DNA of 15,867 nucleotides from SAR324 cluster bacterium (GTDB lineage: Bacteria > Bdellovibrionota > UBA2361 > JAAZON01). The translations under genes and the position numbers were made by a program. Location of the stretch: contig JAAZON010000127.1 of the NCBI GenBank assembly GCA_012797725.1, forward strand, positions 1 through 15,867. Reading direction: 5' to 3'. This document shows, piece after piece, positions 6,130 to 14,383 of this stretch (the stretch's first letter is position 1; the number at the start of each line of letters is the position of its first letter). A model generated the notes under the pieces. That model had not been told where the DNA came from. It saw only the letters and a program-made list of their open reading frames with translations, and ran no database searches.

Positions 6130-7788
6130 CTAACTAGGATACAGATGAGACCTATTATTATTCTTTCGACTATAAAGCTTCCAATCACCCTGTTGCTTTG
6201 CAAAAGCGAAACCTTTTCGTTCAAGCTCTGGAAGCATGGAAGCATCTTTTGCACGTAAAATTACATGCCCAATATTTTTTGGAATCTGTTCTGCTTCGAC
6301 ATAACGCACATGAAGCTCCCGGCTAAGTTCACTTTCCCATGCCTTAGAAGTCCAAAATAGTGAAAAACTATTCTTCGTCATCACCCCCACTTGCGGCACC
6401 CTTTTCTGAAGAACAGCTGCATCCGCAATATCATTAAGAAGTTCACCTGCAGATCGGCGTTCATCTATGTAAGGGCCTAAGCATATTATAACAAGTAAGT
6501 ACATTAGAAACGACGTCACTGACAGCACTTGAACAGCAGCCATCTTTGTATTTATCTCATTAATTTTTCCTAAAAACATAATTCCTACAGCGGTCAGTGC
6601 CACCCCTAGTATCAGTGCGAAACTCGAAAATCCAAGCCACACACCTGCAACAATAAGCACAACTGAAATGACAAAAATAACTAGTTGTAAATTTCTCGAT
6701 TTCAGTCTCTCAAAGATGTGTAAGGGCAAATTCTCTTTGTTTTCAAAAAACAAGACCGCGCAAAAAAGGGCCATCCCAGGAATACAAGGAAGTACATACA
6801 TCCCGTGCAACTGCCGCACAAATGTGAAAAAAGCCGCTCCGCTAGTCCCCCACATTAGTGCAAATAGAGAATTGCGATCAGTTTTAAGCAAATTAATAAC
6901 TCTGCGCCATCCATTTCGGTAAATTGTCCATGCTGTAACAATACTCCAAGGCATGAATGCAGCAATCAAAATCAGCCAAGAAAAGCCATAAGTGTGTACA
7001 TGTCCAGATCCGTACTTATCGCCATATTCCTTAAAAAGGTACCGAGCAATGTTCTCATTCCAGAAAAAATATAGAATTGAACCAGGATTCCTAATCTCAT
7101 TCAGGACAAACCATGGTGTAGTAAAAACCAAAAAGACAAGAAAGCAGCTGAACCACGGGATCGACTTACGCCATTGAAAATCTTTTAGTATTAAGGACCA
7201 CAATAAGATCGGCAACCACACTAGCACTATTGCTATCGGACCCTTGGTCAGAAACGCCAGTGCCATTAAAAATGAACTCAAATATCCCAACTTCCATTGC
7301 GCACCATTCGATCGTATCAAGAGATAAAGGGAGTAGGTAGATGCTGTCACCAAGGCCGTCAAAGTCACATCTACTACACTCGCCCCTGCTAGGAAAAACA
7401 ACATTCCTGAACTAAAAGCCATCAATGCAGATGCAACACCTACCTCTTTGCTATAAAATCTTTGCCCAAAACTCCAAACAACCAAAAGTATGGCAATAGA
7501 AGCCAGCCAGCTAGGTAGACGAGCCGTCCATTCATCTACTCCGAATAATGAATATGCCCCAGCGGTCAGCCAAAAATGCAGAGGTGGCTTCCCCATATAC
7601 GGCATGATTCCTTCAGACATCGGCAGTCGAGGAGTAGTCCAATCCCCTGAAAGCACCATTTCCTGAGACACACTTGCATATCGGGATTCAGTTGGATCAA
7701 GCAAATCCGAGTATTCCAAAAGCAATCCGCGAATAAGAACAGCGCTTACTAGTATGAGGAAAGAGAAGAACAATGGTCTGTGCTTCAT
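6130..7788 (-). CDS. ArnT/PMT-family glycosyltransferase (GT83-like)
   Basis: An integral membrane glycosyltransferase that moves a sugar from a polyprenyl-phosphate donor to an envelope acceptor on the periplasmic side. At 552 residues it has normal ArnT-like length. The N-terminal signature is clear: first membrane helix at 6-24, then the catalytic loop with D31-P-T-E34-S-R-Y (D31 and E34 fit the conserved acidic pair), SGDW at 47-50, KPPLHFWL at 67-74, and FGVDEWTARLPS at 82-93. Many further membrane helices follow (to about 430), then a soluble C-terminal domain of about 110 residues. AGGAAG lies about ten bases before the ATG. It is 99 bases downstream of the VKOR-DsbA gene. The acceptor could be lipid A, another glycolipid or a protein, and sequence alone does not decide. 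Confidence 0.9.
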   Translation of the reverse strand: MKHRPLFFSFLILVSAVLIRGLLLEYSDLLDPTESRYASVSQEMVLSGDWTTPRLPMSEGIMPYMGKPPLHFWLTAGAYSLFGVDEWTARLPSWLASIAILLVVWSFGQRFYSKEVGVASALMAFSSGMLFFLAGASVVDVTLTALVTASTYSLYLLIRSNGAQWKLGYLSSFLMALAFLTKGPIAIVLVWLPILLWSLILKDFQWRKSIPWFSCFLVFLVFTTPWFVLNEIRNPGSILYFFWNENIARYLFKEYGDKYGSGHVHTYGFSWLILIAAFMPWSIVTAWTIYRNGWRRVINLLKTDRNSLFALMWGTSGAAFFTFVRQLHGMYVLPCIPGMALFCAVLFFENKENLPLHIFERLKSRNLQLVIFVISVVLIVAGVWLGFSSFALILGVALTAVGIMFLGKINEINTKMAAVQVLSVTSFLMYLLVIICLGPYIDERRSAGELLNDIADAAVLQKRVPQVGVMTKNSFSLFWTSKAWESELSRELHVRYVEAEQIPKNIGHVILRAKDASMLPELERKGFAFAKQQGDWKLYSRKNNNRSHLYPS

Positions 7789-7887
7789 TCGATATTTTCT
7801 TCCTATTTAGTTAATAGAACCTAAAATATCGTCTCAGCCCAAAGAGCACAAGTTTCCTCTAATCTAAGCGATTGCGCGCTCTCGGAC

Positions 7888-9054
7888 TTACTTTTCTTTA
7901 ATCCCATACTTCTGTAAGACTTCTTTGCCTATAACACCCACATGCACACGCCCATCAATTATAAAAGAAGGAGTTCCGCTCAAATGGAGATCTAGGCCAT
8001 CGTTTATGTCTCTCGCCAACTCTTCGGAAGTTTCTTTGGAATTAAGACAATCATTGAAGCTATTTAGATCGAGCCCAAGCTTACGGGCAAAGCCATCAAT
8101 TTCATCTGCTGCCTTTTCTAGCTGTCTGGCTGAAGATTTAAAAAGCAAGTCGTTCATCTCCCAGAACTTATTCTGCTTTCCGGAACATATGGATGCAGCC
8201 GCCATAAGGCATGCTCCAACATGAAATGGCGTCTTGATTAGCGGATTACATGCATTATCCAATGGAAAATGACGATGTATCAGTTTAATTCCACCAGAAT
8301 TGAGAGAGATTAGATCTCTCTGATGAAAGTGCATCCTCTGGCAGTGCGGGCATAAGTAGTCGCTAAACTCCGTTATCGTCAGGGGGGCATCCTCACTTCC
8401 AATCCAGTAATGACCATCAGAAGTGACCCCGGAAGATATTCCCTTATTACGCATGATTTCAGATTTAACCCAATATCGAGGATACAGAACAGCAATAGTC
8501 ACAAGCACCAGTCCCAAAATTAGGACTCTGAGCGGATGAGATCTTAAAAGACCCACACATTCATGAACAGCTTCTGCGGAAAGTAATTTGAATCGATAGG
8601 CTAGAAAAATAAGAGTCAGGAATATTAGAAAGTTAATTACGTAGGTGACGGTGCACATCACACAAAAAGAACAAATAACGCAATAGGACACAACTGCCAA
8701 GACGGCACTTGTAAGTATGGATAACATTGATGCGGCAAAAAGAGCGACAAAAGCACTCCTCAATCTGAGTCTTCCAATCCCAAAAACCATAAGAAAGAAC
8801 ATAACCAAGTATCCAAGTATTCCCCAAACCGCAACTGGCATACCAAGAAATACTGACCAAGGACTTTCAGCAACAGTCTCACAGTTAAAGGAGTCACTGA
8901 TAGCACAGAAACTATGGAACGATGGATTCACATAAACCTGCCAATGAAGCCACGAGAGATAGCCCGCCACTAAGAAGCCAGCAAAGCACAATGTCGCGAT
9001 AAAGATAATAAAGCCTTTAGGAATCTCTATAACATTACCAGAATTGTCAGCCAT
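7888..9054 (-). CDS. VKOR-DsbA fusion, periplasmic disulfide-bond formation
   Basis: A bifunctional thiol oxidase. The VKOR half passes electrons from thiols to membrane quinone, and the DsbA half makes disulfides in exported proteins. In the 388 residues the VKOR domain (about 14-160, four or five membrane helices) has loop cysteines C50 and C58, the PWSVFLGMP segment with its conserved serine, and CVIC at 125-128 followed by a second CVMC at 131-134. One more membrane helix (about 175-192) leads to the periplasmic thioredoxin-fold domain with CPHC at 235-238 and the cis-proline TP at 361-362. ATG 9054 has GGGAAGG just upstream. The longer frame from GTG 9090 lacks a site and is disfavoured. 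First gene of the leftward operon. It replaces a separate DsbA/DsbB pair. Confidence 0.94.
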   Translation of the reverse strand: MADNSGNVIEIPKGFIIFIATLCFAGFLVAGYLSWLHWQVYVNPSFHSFCAISDSFNCETVAESPWSVFLGMPVAVWGILGYLVMFFLMVFGIGRLRLRSAFVALFAASMLSILTSAVLAVVSYCVICSFCVMCTVTYVINFLIFLTLIFLAYRFKLLSAEAVHECVGLLRSHPLRVLILGLVLVTIAVLYPRYWVKSEIMRNKGISSGVTSDGHYWIGSEDAPLTITEFSDYLCPHCQRMHFHQRDLISLNSGGIKLIHRHFPLDNACNPLIKTPFHVGACLMAAASICSGKQNKFWEMNDLLFKSSARQLEKAADEIDGFARKLGLDLNSFNDCLNSKETSEELARDINDGLDLHLSGTPSFIIDGRVHVGVIGKEVLQKYGIKEK

Positions 9055-9303
9055 AATTACCTTCCCTAAAAGAAACCCCCAATCTCTCACCTATCCTCAA
9101 GAGCCATTGATATTTTTACGTTCACATGGGGAAAGAAGCACCATCAAAGAGCTTAACGCATAAAACAGGAGACGCAAGATACGCAAAACATATCAGGGAA
9201 TAGGCAAATTCTAAAAGTTCTTGTTGTGATTTTTGATTTCTAAAGACTCCTCGCTTTAATTTCGATATGACTGTGCTCACTGTTAGATCCTCATGGAGCT
9301 AAC

Positions 9304-9759
9304 ATACGCTTCGTATTTTCCTTGATTATTTCTTTTGGTCTATTCGTTTCGACAACTCATTCTCAAGAGATTTCCAAATCTCTTCTTCCACTGTAGTTTC
9401 TGCGCCTATCGTTATCTTGCAAAGACATTCCACTGGCAAGAGAGAAAATACTGCAATTTAGTCAACCTGCTGTTCCGATTGGCCAAATGAGGAGAAATGC
9501 AAAGAAAATCCCTCTCGACTTCGCTCCCCCAATCAACCGTAATTGGTGCTAGTTAAATACTACGAGCTTGTCTTGCCAGCTTAACGAAGTTGACAAGTTA
9601 AATGCTACAACAAGATACATAATTAGAACTAAAGAGGATCCAAAAGGAGATCGAGCTAGACAACTAACAGCCCCTTTTAAAAAATATCTGGCTAGCAAGG
9701 ATCCGAAAAGGTGTAATCGCTCAGTATTTATCACAGAACTTCCAAAACTTACCTCCTAA
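9304..9759 (+). pseudogene. Ghost of a secreted protein gene
   Basis: One frame stays recognisable for 152 codons but contains TAG at 9394 and TAG at 9550. At its head, ATA (9304) sits where a start codon would be, six bases after GGAG, and is followed by a textbook signal peptide (RFVFSLIISFGLFVS then THSQ). This suggests that an ATG has decayed to ATA. The remainder is charged and includes a block from 9568 to 9756 without stops. I do not recognise the family. Two TAG stops plus the lost start argue for a pseudogene. Amber readthrough is unlikely because intact genes nearby end in TAG. The same frame continues past 9759 with more stops into the next ghost. Confidence 0.55.
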
Positions 9760-9801
9760 ACTTTTAAAACCTAGAAAATTCCAAGATTTCCTCCTTTTTA
9801 A

Positions 9802-10185
9802 ATCTATTTTAACCTTATCGTAAGTCGAAGTCCTGTTTTAAAGCATGTGTTTTTTTTGAGTCCTTCGGAAAAGCTAGTCCCAATCGTGATTGAAAAGAAA
9901 GGTCAAACAAAGACCGATGAAAATCCTTCAAATGACAGCGGTGGTTACCTAATATACCCATAGAAAGAACTTCCACTTGATTCAACGATTAGACTGCGCG
10001 TTGAGCTTGGTCTTATTAGTCTGCAAAGCCTTATAGCGTCTTTAAAAGACAGGGTGGAAGTTGAATTTGATACATTTTTAGAATTTCGAATTCTTGGTGT
10101 TCAATGCTGTAATGCACTTTCAGGAAATACAGATGATAATTGTTTCCAAGGCCAAGGCTTCACCGTGTATCTAGGAGAGGAATAG
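9802..10185 (+). pseudogene. Ghost coding sequence of unknown family
   Basis: A 128-codon frame, in phase with the ghost ending at 9759, is open except for TAG at 9961 and ends in TAG at 10183. It is preceded by TAA at 9799. The composition is protein-like (EKKGQTKTDENPSND near codons 36-50, later LRVELGLISLQSLIASLKD and a Cys pair in GVQCCNA). No start codon with a ribosome binding site is evident, so it may be the distal part of the same ancestral gene as 9304-9759. Family not recognised. The single internal stop, the missing start and the broken neighbours support decay. Confidence 0.45.
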
Positions 10186-10829
10186 TCAAAAAGATCCAAT
10201 TATTAAGATCAAATTGCATTTTTGTTCTCACAGCCTGTATCGGTAATAAACCTGAAGAAAGTTTTAGAATCAGAATCTGTGATTTTAAAAAAACAGCCTC
10301 ATAAGAAGAGCGTAGCACGAGTATGAAGAGCGAAGAGAATGAGGAAGTATCAGAGATTGACGGATATGAAGATTAGTAGTGTTCCTACAATCCTCATCAA
10401 GAAGGCAGAAGTTACCATGCACTTCTTCTGTATGGTCTTTAAGTTTTTGCCGACTACGCAGTTGAGGCAAACGAAGAAAAACTTAAAGATGTATTCAGTA
10501 CACCATTAACAGAAAATTTTTGTTCTCAAATTTGAACAGGGCATAAAGTTTCAAGACTTGTGTTGGATTCCACCTTTTCAACACTTGAAAAGGATGCAGA
10601 AACATATTTACCCATAGTGATTCAAAATATTGAGTCCTTAAAACTATCTTATTTATCACTATCTCCAAAGAAAAGATATTCAGATGCTAAGTTTGAATTT
10701 GCTAAATATTATCTTTATGGCACCAGGGTTAGATTAGATCTTCGAATCGCCCTGCAATACTTCCATAAACTCGGACACAAGCTGACAATGCACCCCTTTC
10801 TAGGCCCTTTTCTTTGGAACATAGATTAA
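10185..10829 (+). pseudogene. Ghost of a Sel1-repeat lipoprotein
   Basis: The frame starts at GTC 10185, probably a decayed GTG, with GGAGAGG a few bases upstream. It encodes a lipoprotein signal: basic KK, a hydrophobic core, then the lipobox LTAC. Stops interrupt it at 10302 (TAA), 10374 and 10377 (TAG TAG), 10440 (TAA) and 10533 (TGA). The last open block (10560-10829, 89 codons) carries a Sel1/TPR-like motif, DAKFEFAKYYLYGTR followed by LDLRIALQYFHKLG, which matches the Sel1 pattern A-x2-LA-x2-Y-x-G, then D-x3-A-x2-Y. Sel1 proteins are helical scaffolds, often exported. Five internal stops make it nonfunctional. The end abuts repeat element A. Confidence 0.65.
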
Positions 10830-10840
10830 TTCGTGCATTA

Positions 10841-11038
10841 CTAGTGTGCCGTTCAGAAAGTATTTCAACCAAAGCGATTGGTCGGCCGATTGGATCTTAC
10901 CTCCCTGCGCAGACACAGATTGGCATTGCTATTTAGCTCTCTCCGCCTTGCGCGACGAAGCCTCGGCGAAATTGTGTCGCAAATGCAACTTAGTAATGAT
11001 GATCGAATGTCAAAAAAACTTATTGTAAGCAGCATTAG
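10841..11038 (+). repeat. Repeat element copy A (~198 bp, inverted partner at 13830-14024)
   Basis: Aligned by hand to the reverse complement of 13830-14024, about three quarters of positions agree with only a few single-base gaps. The longest exact block is CCTGCGCAGACACAGA (10904-10919 and 13948-13963). A palindromic TCGGCCGA core is shared. The start CTAGTGTGCCG resembles the inverse of its partner's end (CTAGTGCCGC), as in a MITE with terminal inverted repeats. Its 3' part keeps only a partly paired version of the partner's hairpin (AATGC/GCATT, CTTA/TAAG). It is not coding in any preserved frame. Confidence 0.75.
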
Positions 11039-11421
11039 AGTAGTATTCAAAAGTAATGTCCGCAAAGCGAACTTCATTTTTGAGCCCTTGTTACCGCTCA
11101 AGGCTTCGGAGCCATCCGATTCTGTGCAAGCCCGACGAAGCGTTTGCGAAATCGAGAAAGCGGAAATAAATAACAACCTAGAGTTAATTCCCGAGATACC
11201 ATCCAGGCTGAAAAGAGCTTTTTAAGAGCCGGATCCATTGTTTGCATTCCTTAGCGACTATTGGTCAATATAGGTTGCGTCGTGGGCTGTGTTTTTGATT
11301 ACGTTTTTAGAAAAAACTATTCAAAATCGTTAAATTTTAGTCGGCCCTACGGTAAAGTACTTAGTTTGATTGAAAAGCTCAGGTGTTGCATTAACAAATT
11401 GGATCTGTCATAGGTGCTCTT
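11039..11421. other. Intergenic region with a doubtful short ORF
   Basis: The frame ATG 11007 to TAA 11225 (72 codons, +) is open but begins inside repeat A and has no ribosome binding site. Its last 55 codons (SNVRKANFIFEP onwards) look moderately protein-like and may be a gene fragment truncated by the element. From 11226 to 11421 I see only AT-rich spacer with no clear terminator for the leftward gene at 11422. Confidence 0.3.
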
Positions 11422-12771
11422 CTACCACTCACTCTTTACTGAAAGCCTGAGAACCTCAGTTGCGAATTTGACGTCGATGGACCACCCAGTATTTTCAAGG
11501 AATGGAAGTAACCCCCCAGAGACTTTAAGAGCATTCAAGGCATCCTCTATCGTTATGTCTCCATCATTGTTCATGTCGCCGTATCTTCTCTCATCAAGGC
11601 GACATTCCTCCAATTGAATATAGTTGTTACTAGTGCCCGTTCGCGCCGTGCAAAAATCGGCTCCATTTCCACCGGGGAGCAGCACTGCAGAAGTTGCGCC
11701 TTCGATCACAACATTCGGATAGGGCGCAACATCGAGCGGGATGAAGGCAGATGGCCCAGTTGCAGTTGTGTCTGCGCGCATAAGGCCACCAAGGTCATAA
11801 CTTGCGACGCTCACATATCTACCACTTATATCTGTCGAAAAATTATCGAATCCGTTAATCGCCCCGCCTGGAACTTCTAAAATTTTGAGTGTGCCGGGAT
11901 TTTGCGTTCCATTGCTTACATCGATAATACCGATGTTAAAGCTTCTGTCCGCGGTTGGCGAGCCGTTTGGCGAAAGCGTTGTAAGAAAAGCAATTTTTTT
12001 ATTGTCACCACTTACCGTAACATAGCGATAAAACTCTCCCTGCGCTGCTGTTGTTGTCGGGGTTAGCGGATGAGGAGCGCCGTTTCCTTCCTTGAACATG
12101 AGCTGAGCTCCATCTGTCGAAGTACGACCTTGCAGGTAAACAAGAAAGGAACCATCAGATGCACTCGCGACTCCACCACAGTTTCCCTCAGTAGTTGTCC
12201 CACTTATGCACTCCGATACAGGACTGCCACCATTGTCGGGTATGGTGGTAGCCCAGACACTGCAGTAAATTCCTCGTTTGGCATTGTAGTAGATCGTAGT
12301 CTCGGCATTTCCTGCACCTTCATGGCGCCTGCAGATTGCGAGTTGATTGGAAAAATCCTCTCCAGTTTCTACTATTCCCGCATTGTTCTGCACAACAACA
12401 GCAGCAGGAGTTGCCTCGTTCCCATTGGCCAACATTACACGGAATGAAGCGTCATCGTTCTCTTCAATCCATGCCACTTTCCTATCATCTGTGACAACCG
12501 GCCGTCCTCTAACATTTTTTGCAGGAATCAGTTTTGTTGCCCGCGTCGCCCTATCGACCAACACAAGACCTTCACTCCCATTTGTCAGTGAGCCGTCATT
12601 TGAAACAAGAATCAGTGTCTCCCCGTTAGGAGATTGAGAAATCCCTATTGTATCACCCTGCGCAGGTCCTGGGAAAAATCTCTCGACTGTTCGGCTAAAA
12701 GCGGTCGATGGAAGAACTGCGCCCGCTAGTAGCGCTGAACCTATAGAGCGGCTTGAAAAGAGTGTTGCCAT
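11422..12771 (-). CDS. Secreted beta-propeller-like protein with C-terminal dockerin-type motif
   Basis: A 449-residue exported protein. ATG 12771 is preferred to the in-frame GTG 12804 because GGAG lies about ten bases upstream and a signal peptide begins there (MATLFSSRSIGSALLAGAV, cleavage near TAFS). Residues about 35-385 have repeated beta-strand blocks of the TolB/PD40 kind (SPNGETLILVSNDG, VTDDRKVAWIEE, ASDGSFLVYLQG, VSGDNKKIAFLTT, DISGRYVSVASYD), suggesting a propeller. Several cysteines could form disulfides. At about 398-412 a calcium-binding dockerin loop appears: GDMNNDGDITIEDAL. The second dockerin half keeps only the helix end (LRLSV). Scaffold or cell-surface binding is possible. 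The substrate is unknown. It lies between two inverted repeats and looks GC-richer than the left half of the window. Confidence 0.8.
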   Translation of the reverse strand: MATLFSSRSIGSALLAGAVLPSTAFSRTVERFFPGPAQGDTIGISQSPNGETLILVSNDGSLTNGSEGLVLVDRATRATKLIPAKNVRGRPVVTDDRKVAWIEENDDASFRVMLANGNEATPAAVVVQNNAGIVETGEDFSNQLAICRRHEGAGNAETTIYYNAKRGIYCSVWATTIPDNGGSPVSECISGTTTEGNCGGVASASDGSFLVYLQGRTSTDGAQLMFKEGNGAPHPLTPTTTAAQGEFYRYVTVSGDNKKIAFLTTLSPNGSPTADRSFNIGIIDVSNGTQNPGTLKILEVPGGAINGFDNFSTDISGRYVSVASYDLGGLMRADTTATGPSAFIPLDVAPYPNVVIEGATSAVLLPGGNGADFCTARTGTSNNYIQLEECRLDERRYGDMNNDGDITIEDALNALKVSGGLLPFLENTGWSIDVKFATEVLRLSVKSEW

Positions 12772-12818
12772 GACTAAATAACTCCAACTTGAGAAGCAAG
12801 ACACTTACAATAATACTC

Positions 12819-13064
12819 TTATAAGGAATTTAGTAAACGCAGCGCCACTATGCGAACCGTGCTCAGGTAATCATCTGATAGCTCTATATTTTCTTGATGC
12901 TGTTGTATCAAGCTGCCTGTTCGATATTCATAAACAAAATGCATATAATTACCAGTCAACAAGACTTCTAAACCTCTAGTGCCATTCTCTGAAGATTCAG
13001 CTAATGCTAGAAAACCCCTAATAGTTAGCCTACTAGCATAATCGATTATATTTCTTACCAACAA
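12819..13064 (-). pseudogene. Short ORF fragment upstream of the dockerin-type gene
   Basis: An 81-codon leftward frame with protein-like composition (NIIDYASRLTIRGFLALAES, later LLTGNYMHFVYEYRTGS, ending RIVALRLLNSL). It has no ATG. The only possible start is TTG at 13064, without a ribosome binding site, and an upstream TGA closes the frame. The stop is 47 bases before the dockerin-type ATG. It is more likely the 3' remnant of a gene whose start was lost than an intact gene. Family not recognised. It overlaps the opposing ghost frame by about 23 bases. Confidence 0.35.
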
Positions 13065-13674
13065 CGTAGCTGAGTTAGTTAATCATAGAATATTGGGTTG
13101 CATTGCCCAGCTTAGAATATCCCCTGATGATCTGAATTCTGAACAACTTGCAAAATGCATTGCTGCAAGACTCTGTGAGAAGTTGGTGAAAGGACTTGAT
13201 ACCCTAATTGTTACACAAGAAAAATTCTCCAGGAGAACTGTACTAACAGAGAGGGAAGTAGATAAAGTTATGGAACACAGCACCTATTTGAAGGAAGAAA
13301 AACAAACAGTACGGGTTAACTTTTCCACAAACTTAACTTTTCCAGACTACCCCCCTACCTGCTCACAAGCTCAGAGGATCAAAGGCCAACCACTGGGTCG
13401 ATCCCGGTTAATACCTTTGCTTTGTCTTTCGTAAAAACTGCCCCATGAGAACATTATTGGTCTCAAAACTTTGTAAACTAGTTGTTTAATAGGACTGAAG
13501 ATACACTACTTTGTCCAAAGAATTGGTCTTCAAGTTGAAAATGGTGAATTATTCGGGATCACCCATCTCTCTTTGTCTAGGTCTCTCTATTCTATAGCCG
13601 AGGCCAAGACACCAAGCCATGGGCAAAATGTCCTAGGGGCCAGCGTGGGGCGCTATAGAGACTGTCATCCATAG
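13042..13674 (+). pseudogene. Ghost coding sequence between the repeats
   Basis: A single rightward frame runs 211 codons with only two internal stops (TAA 13432 and TAA 13474) before TAG 13672. That is far fewer than expected by chance in AT-rich DNA. The first part is helical and charged (SPDDLNSEQLAKCIAARL, EKLVKGLDTLIV, LTEREVDKVMEHSTYLKEE). The later part (VQRIGLQVENGELFGITHLS) is less certain. There is no ATG or ribosome binding site at the head. I do not recognise the family, and no DDE or recombinase signature is visible. Possibly the decayed gene once carried by the repeat-flanked segment. Confidence 0.4.
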
Positions 13675-13696
13675 ACGATAACACTCAGCACATCTT

Positions 13697-13710
13697 GATA
13701 ATATATTATC
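13697..13710. repeat. 14-bp perfect palindrome
   Basis: GATAATATATTATC is exactly self-complementary. It lies in non-coding DNA between the ghost frame and repeat copy B. It is AT-rich, so it may be fortuitous or an operator-like site. Confidence 0.4.
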
Positions 13711-13825
13711 GTGCATTCTTATATAGGCTAGCCTTAGTACCTTATTAGTGCTTATCACAAACACTCTTCCCTCTCTTTTCTGTGGAGTGTGGGGCTTTAA
13801 TATCTTCTGCAGTCGCAAGCTTTCA

Positions 13826-13891
13826 GTTCCTAGTGCCGCTTTGAATAAGTTTTTTCACTATCGACTATGATCGCCAAGCGGCACTAGCAAC
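13826..13891. repeat. Long hairpin at the end of repeat copy B
   Basis: GTTCCTAGTGCCGCTT (13826-13841) pairs with AAGCGGCACTAGCAAC (13876-13891). That is 15 of 16 pairs, including a perfect 12-bp core (13830-13841 with 13876-13887), around a 34-base loop. No T-run follows, so it is not a normal terminator. It resembles the end structure of a palindrome-bearing mobile repeat. Confidence 0.75.
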
Positions 13892-14024
13892 ACGACTTCT
13901 TCGAGGCTTCGTCACGCAAGCCGGAGAGAGCCAAATAACAAGGCCCGTCTGTGTCTGCGCAGGAAGGCAAGATCTAATCGGCCGACTAATCGCTAGTAGA
14001 AGTGCTTTCTGAATGGCACAATAG
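13830..14024 (-). repeat. Repeat element copy B (~195 bp, inverted partner at 10841-11038)
   Basis: The inverted counterpart of copy A. Read leftward it starts CTATTGTGCCATTCAGAAAG and ends in the 12-bp hairpin CTAGTGCCGCTT/AAGCGGCACTAG. The blocks shared with A keep the same order throughout. It is flanked by non-coding DNA and no transposase is adjacent. The pair encloses about 2.8 kb. Confidence 0.75.
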
Positions 14025-14383
14025 TAGTCTTTTTCCTTTAAAAAACCTTCAACCCAGCAGCTAAACGTCCAAAGTCCGCTACGGGACGAGAAAGGGAGGC
14101 TAATATTCCAGCTTGCTGATCAGGGTCCGAGAAGACCAAAAGGGCGAAGCGTTACGTATGCTGGAATCAAATCTGATCTTCTGTAGTACATGTCCCAAAT
14201 TGCAGCTATTAGTGAACGGCAGGATTTGCCTCAGAATTTTTAGGCTGCCATGATTTTGTTCATCATCGACGCGGTCTCATCCTCACTTAACGATGTACAT
14301 TTGCATAGTCAGCCCAAGGCATAATCCACACTTCCACAACTTCCATAATCGAGTGCGCGCGCGTATCAGAGGACTGCTGGATG
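14025..14383. other. Non-coding or decayed spacer
   Basis: No intact gene. A 22-codon leftward tail (SLSEDETASMMNKIMAA, stop at 14241) looks like the C-terminal scrap of a protein, but its frame is closed by a stop just upstream. An alternating GCGCGCGCG tract lies near 14355. I see no terminator-like hairpin after the leftward gene ending at 14384. Confidence 0.3.

Noticed and set aside
9304..10185. TAG stops as evidence of amber recoding or readthrough
   Set aside because: Intact genes at 2433, 6130, 11422 and 14384 end in TAG, and the same stretch also holds TAA stops and lost starts, so decay is simpler.
10865..11225. ORFs of 103 and 115 codons on both strands across repeat copy A
   Set aside because: The frames are not preserved in copy B, lack ribosome binding sites, and overlap each other. 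Only the last 55 codons of the + frame could be a gene scrap.
13633..13818. 61-codon leftward ORF
   Set aside because: It has a TTG start without a ribosome binding site, overlaps the opposing ghost frame, and has no recognisable motif.
13826..13891. Integron attC recombination site
   Set aside because: The hairpin ends in GTT on the left and AAC on the right, the opposite of attC R-box order. The two element copies are inverted rather than in the same orientation, and no integron integrase is present.
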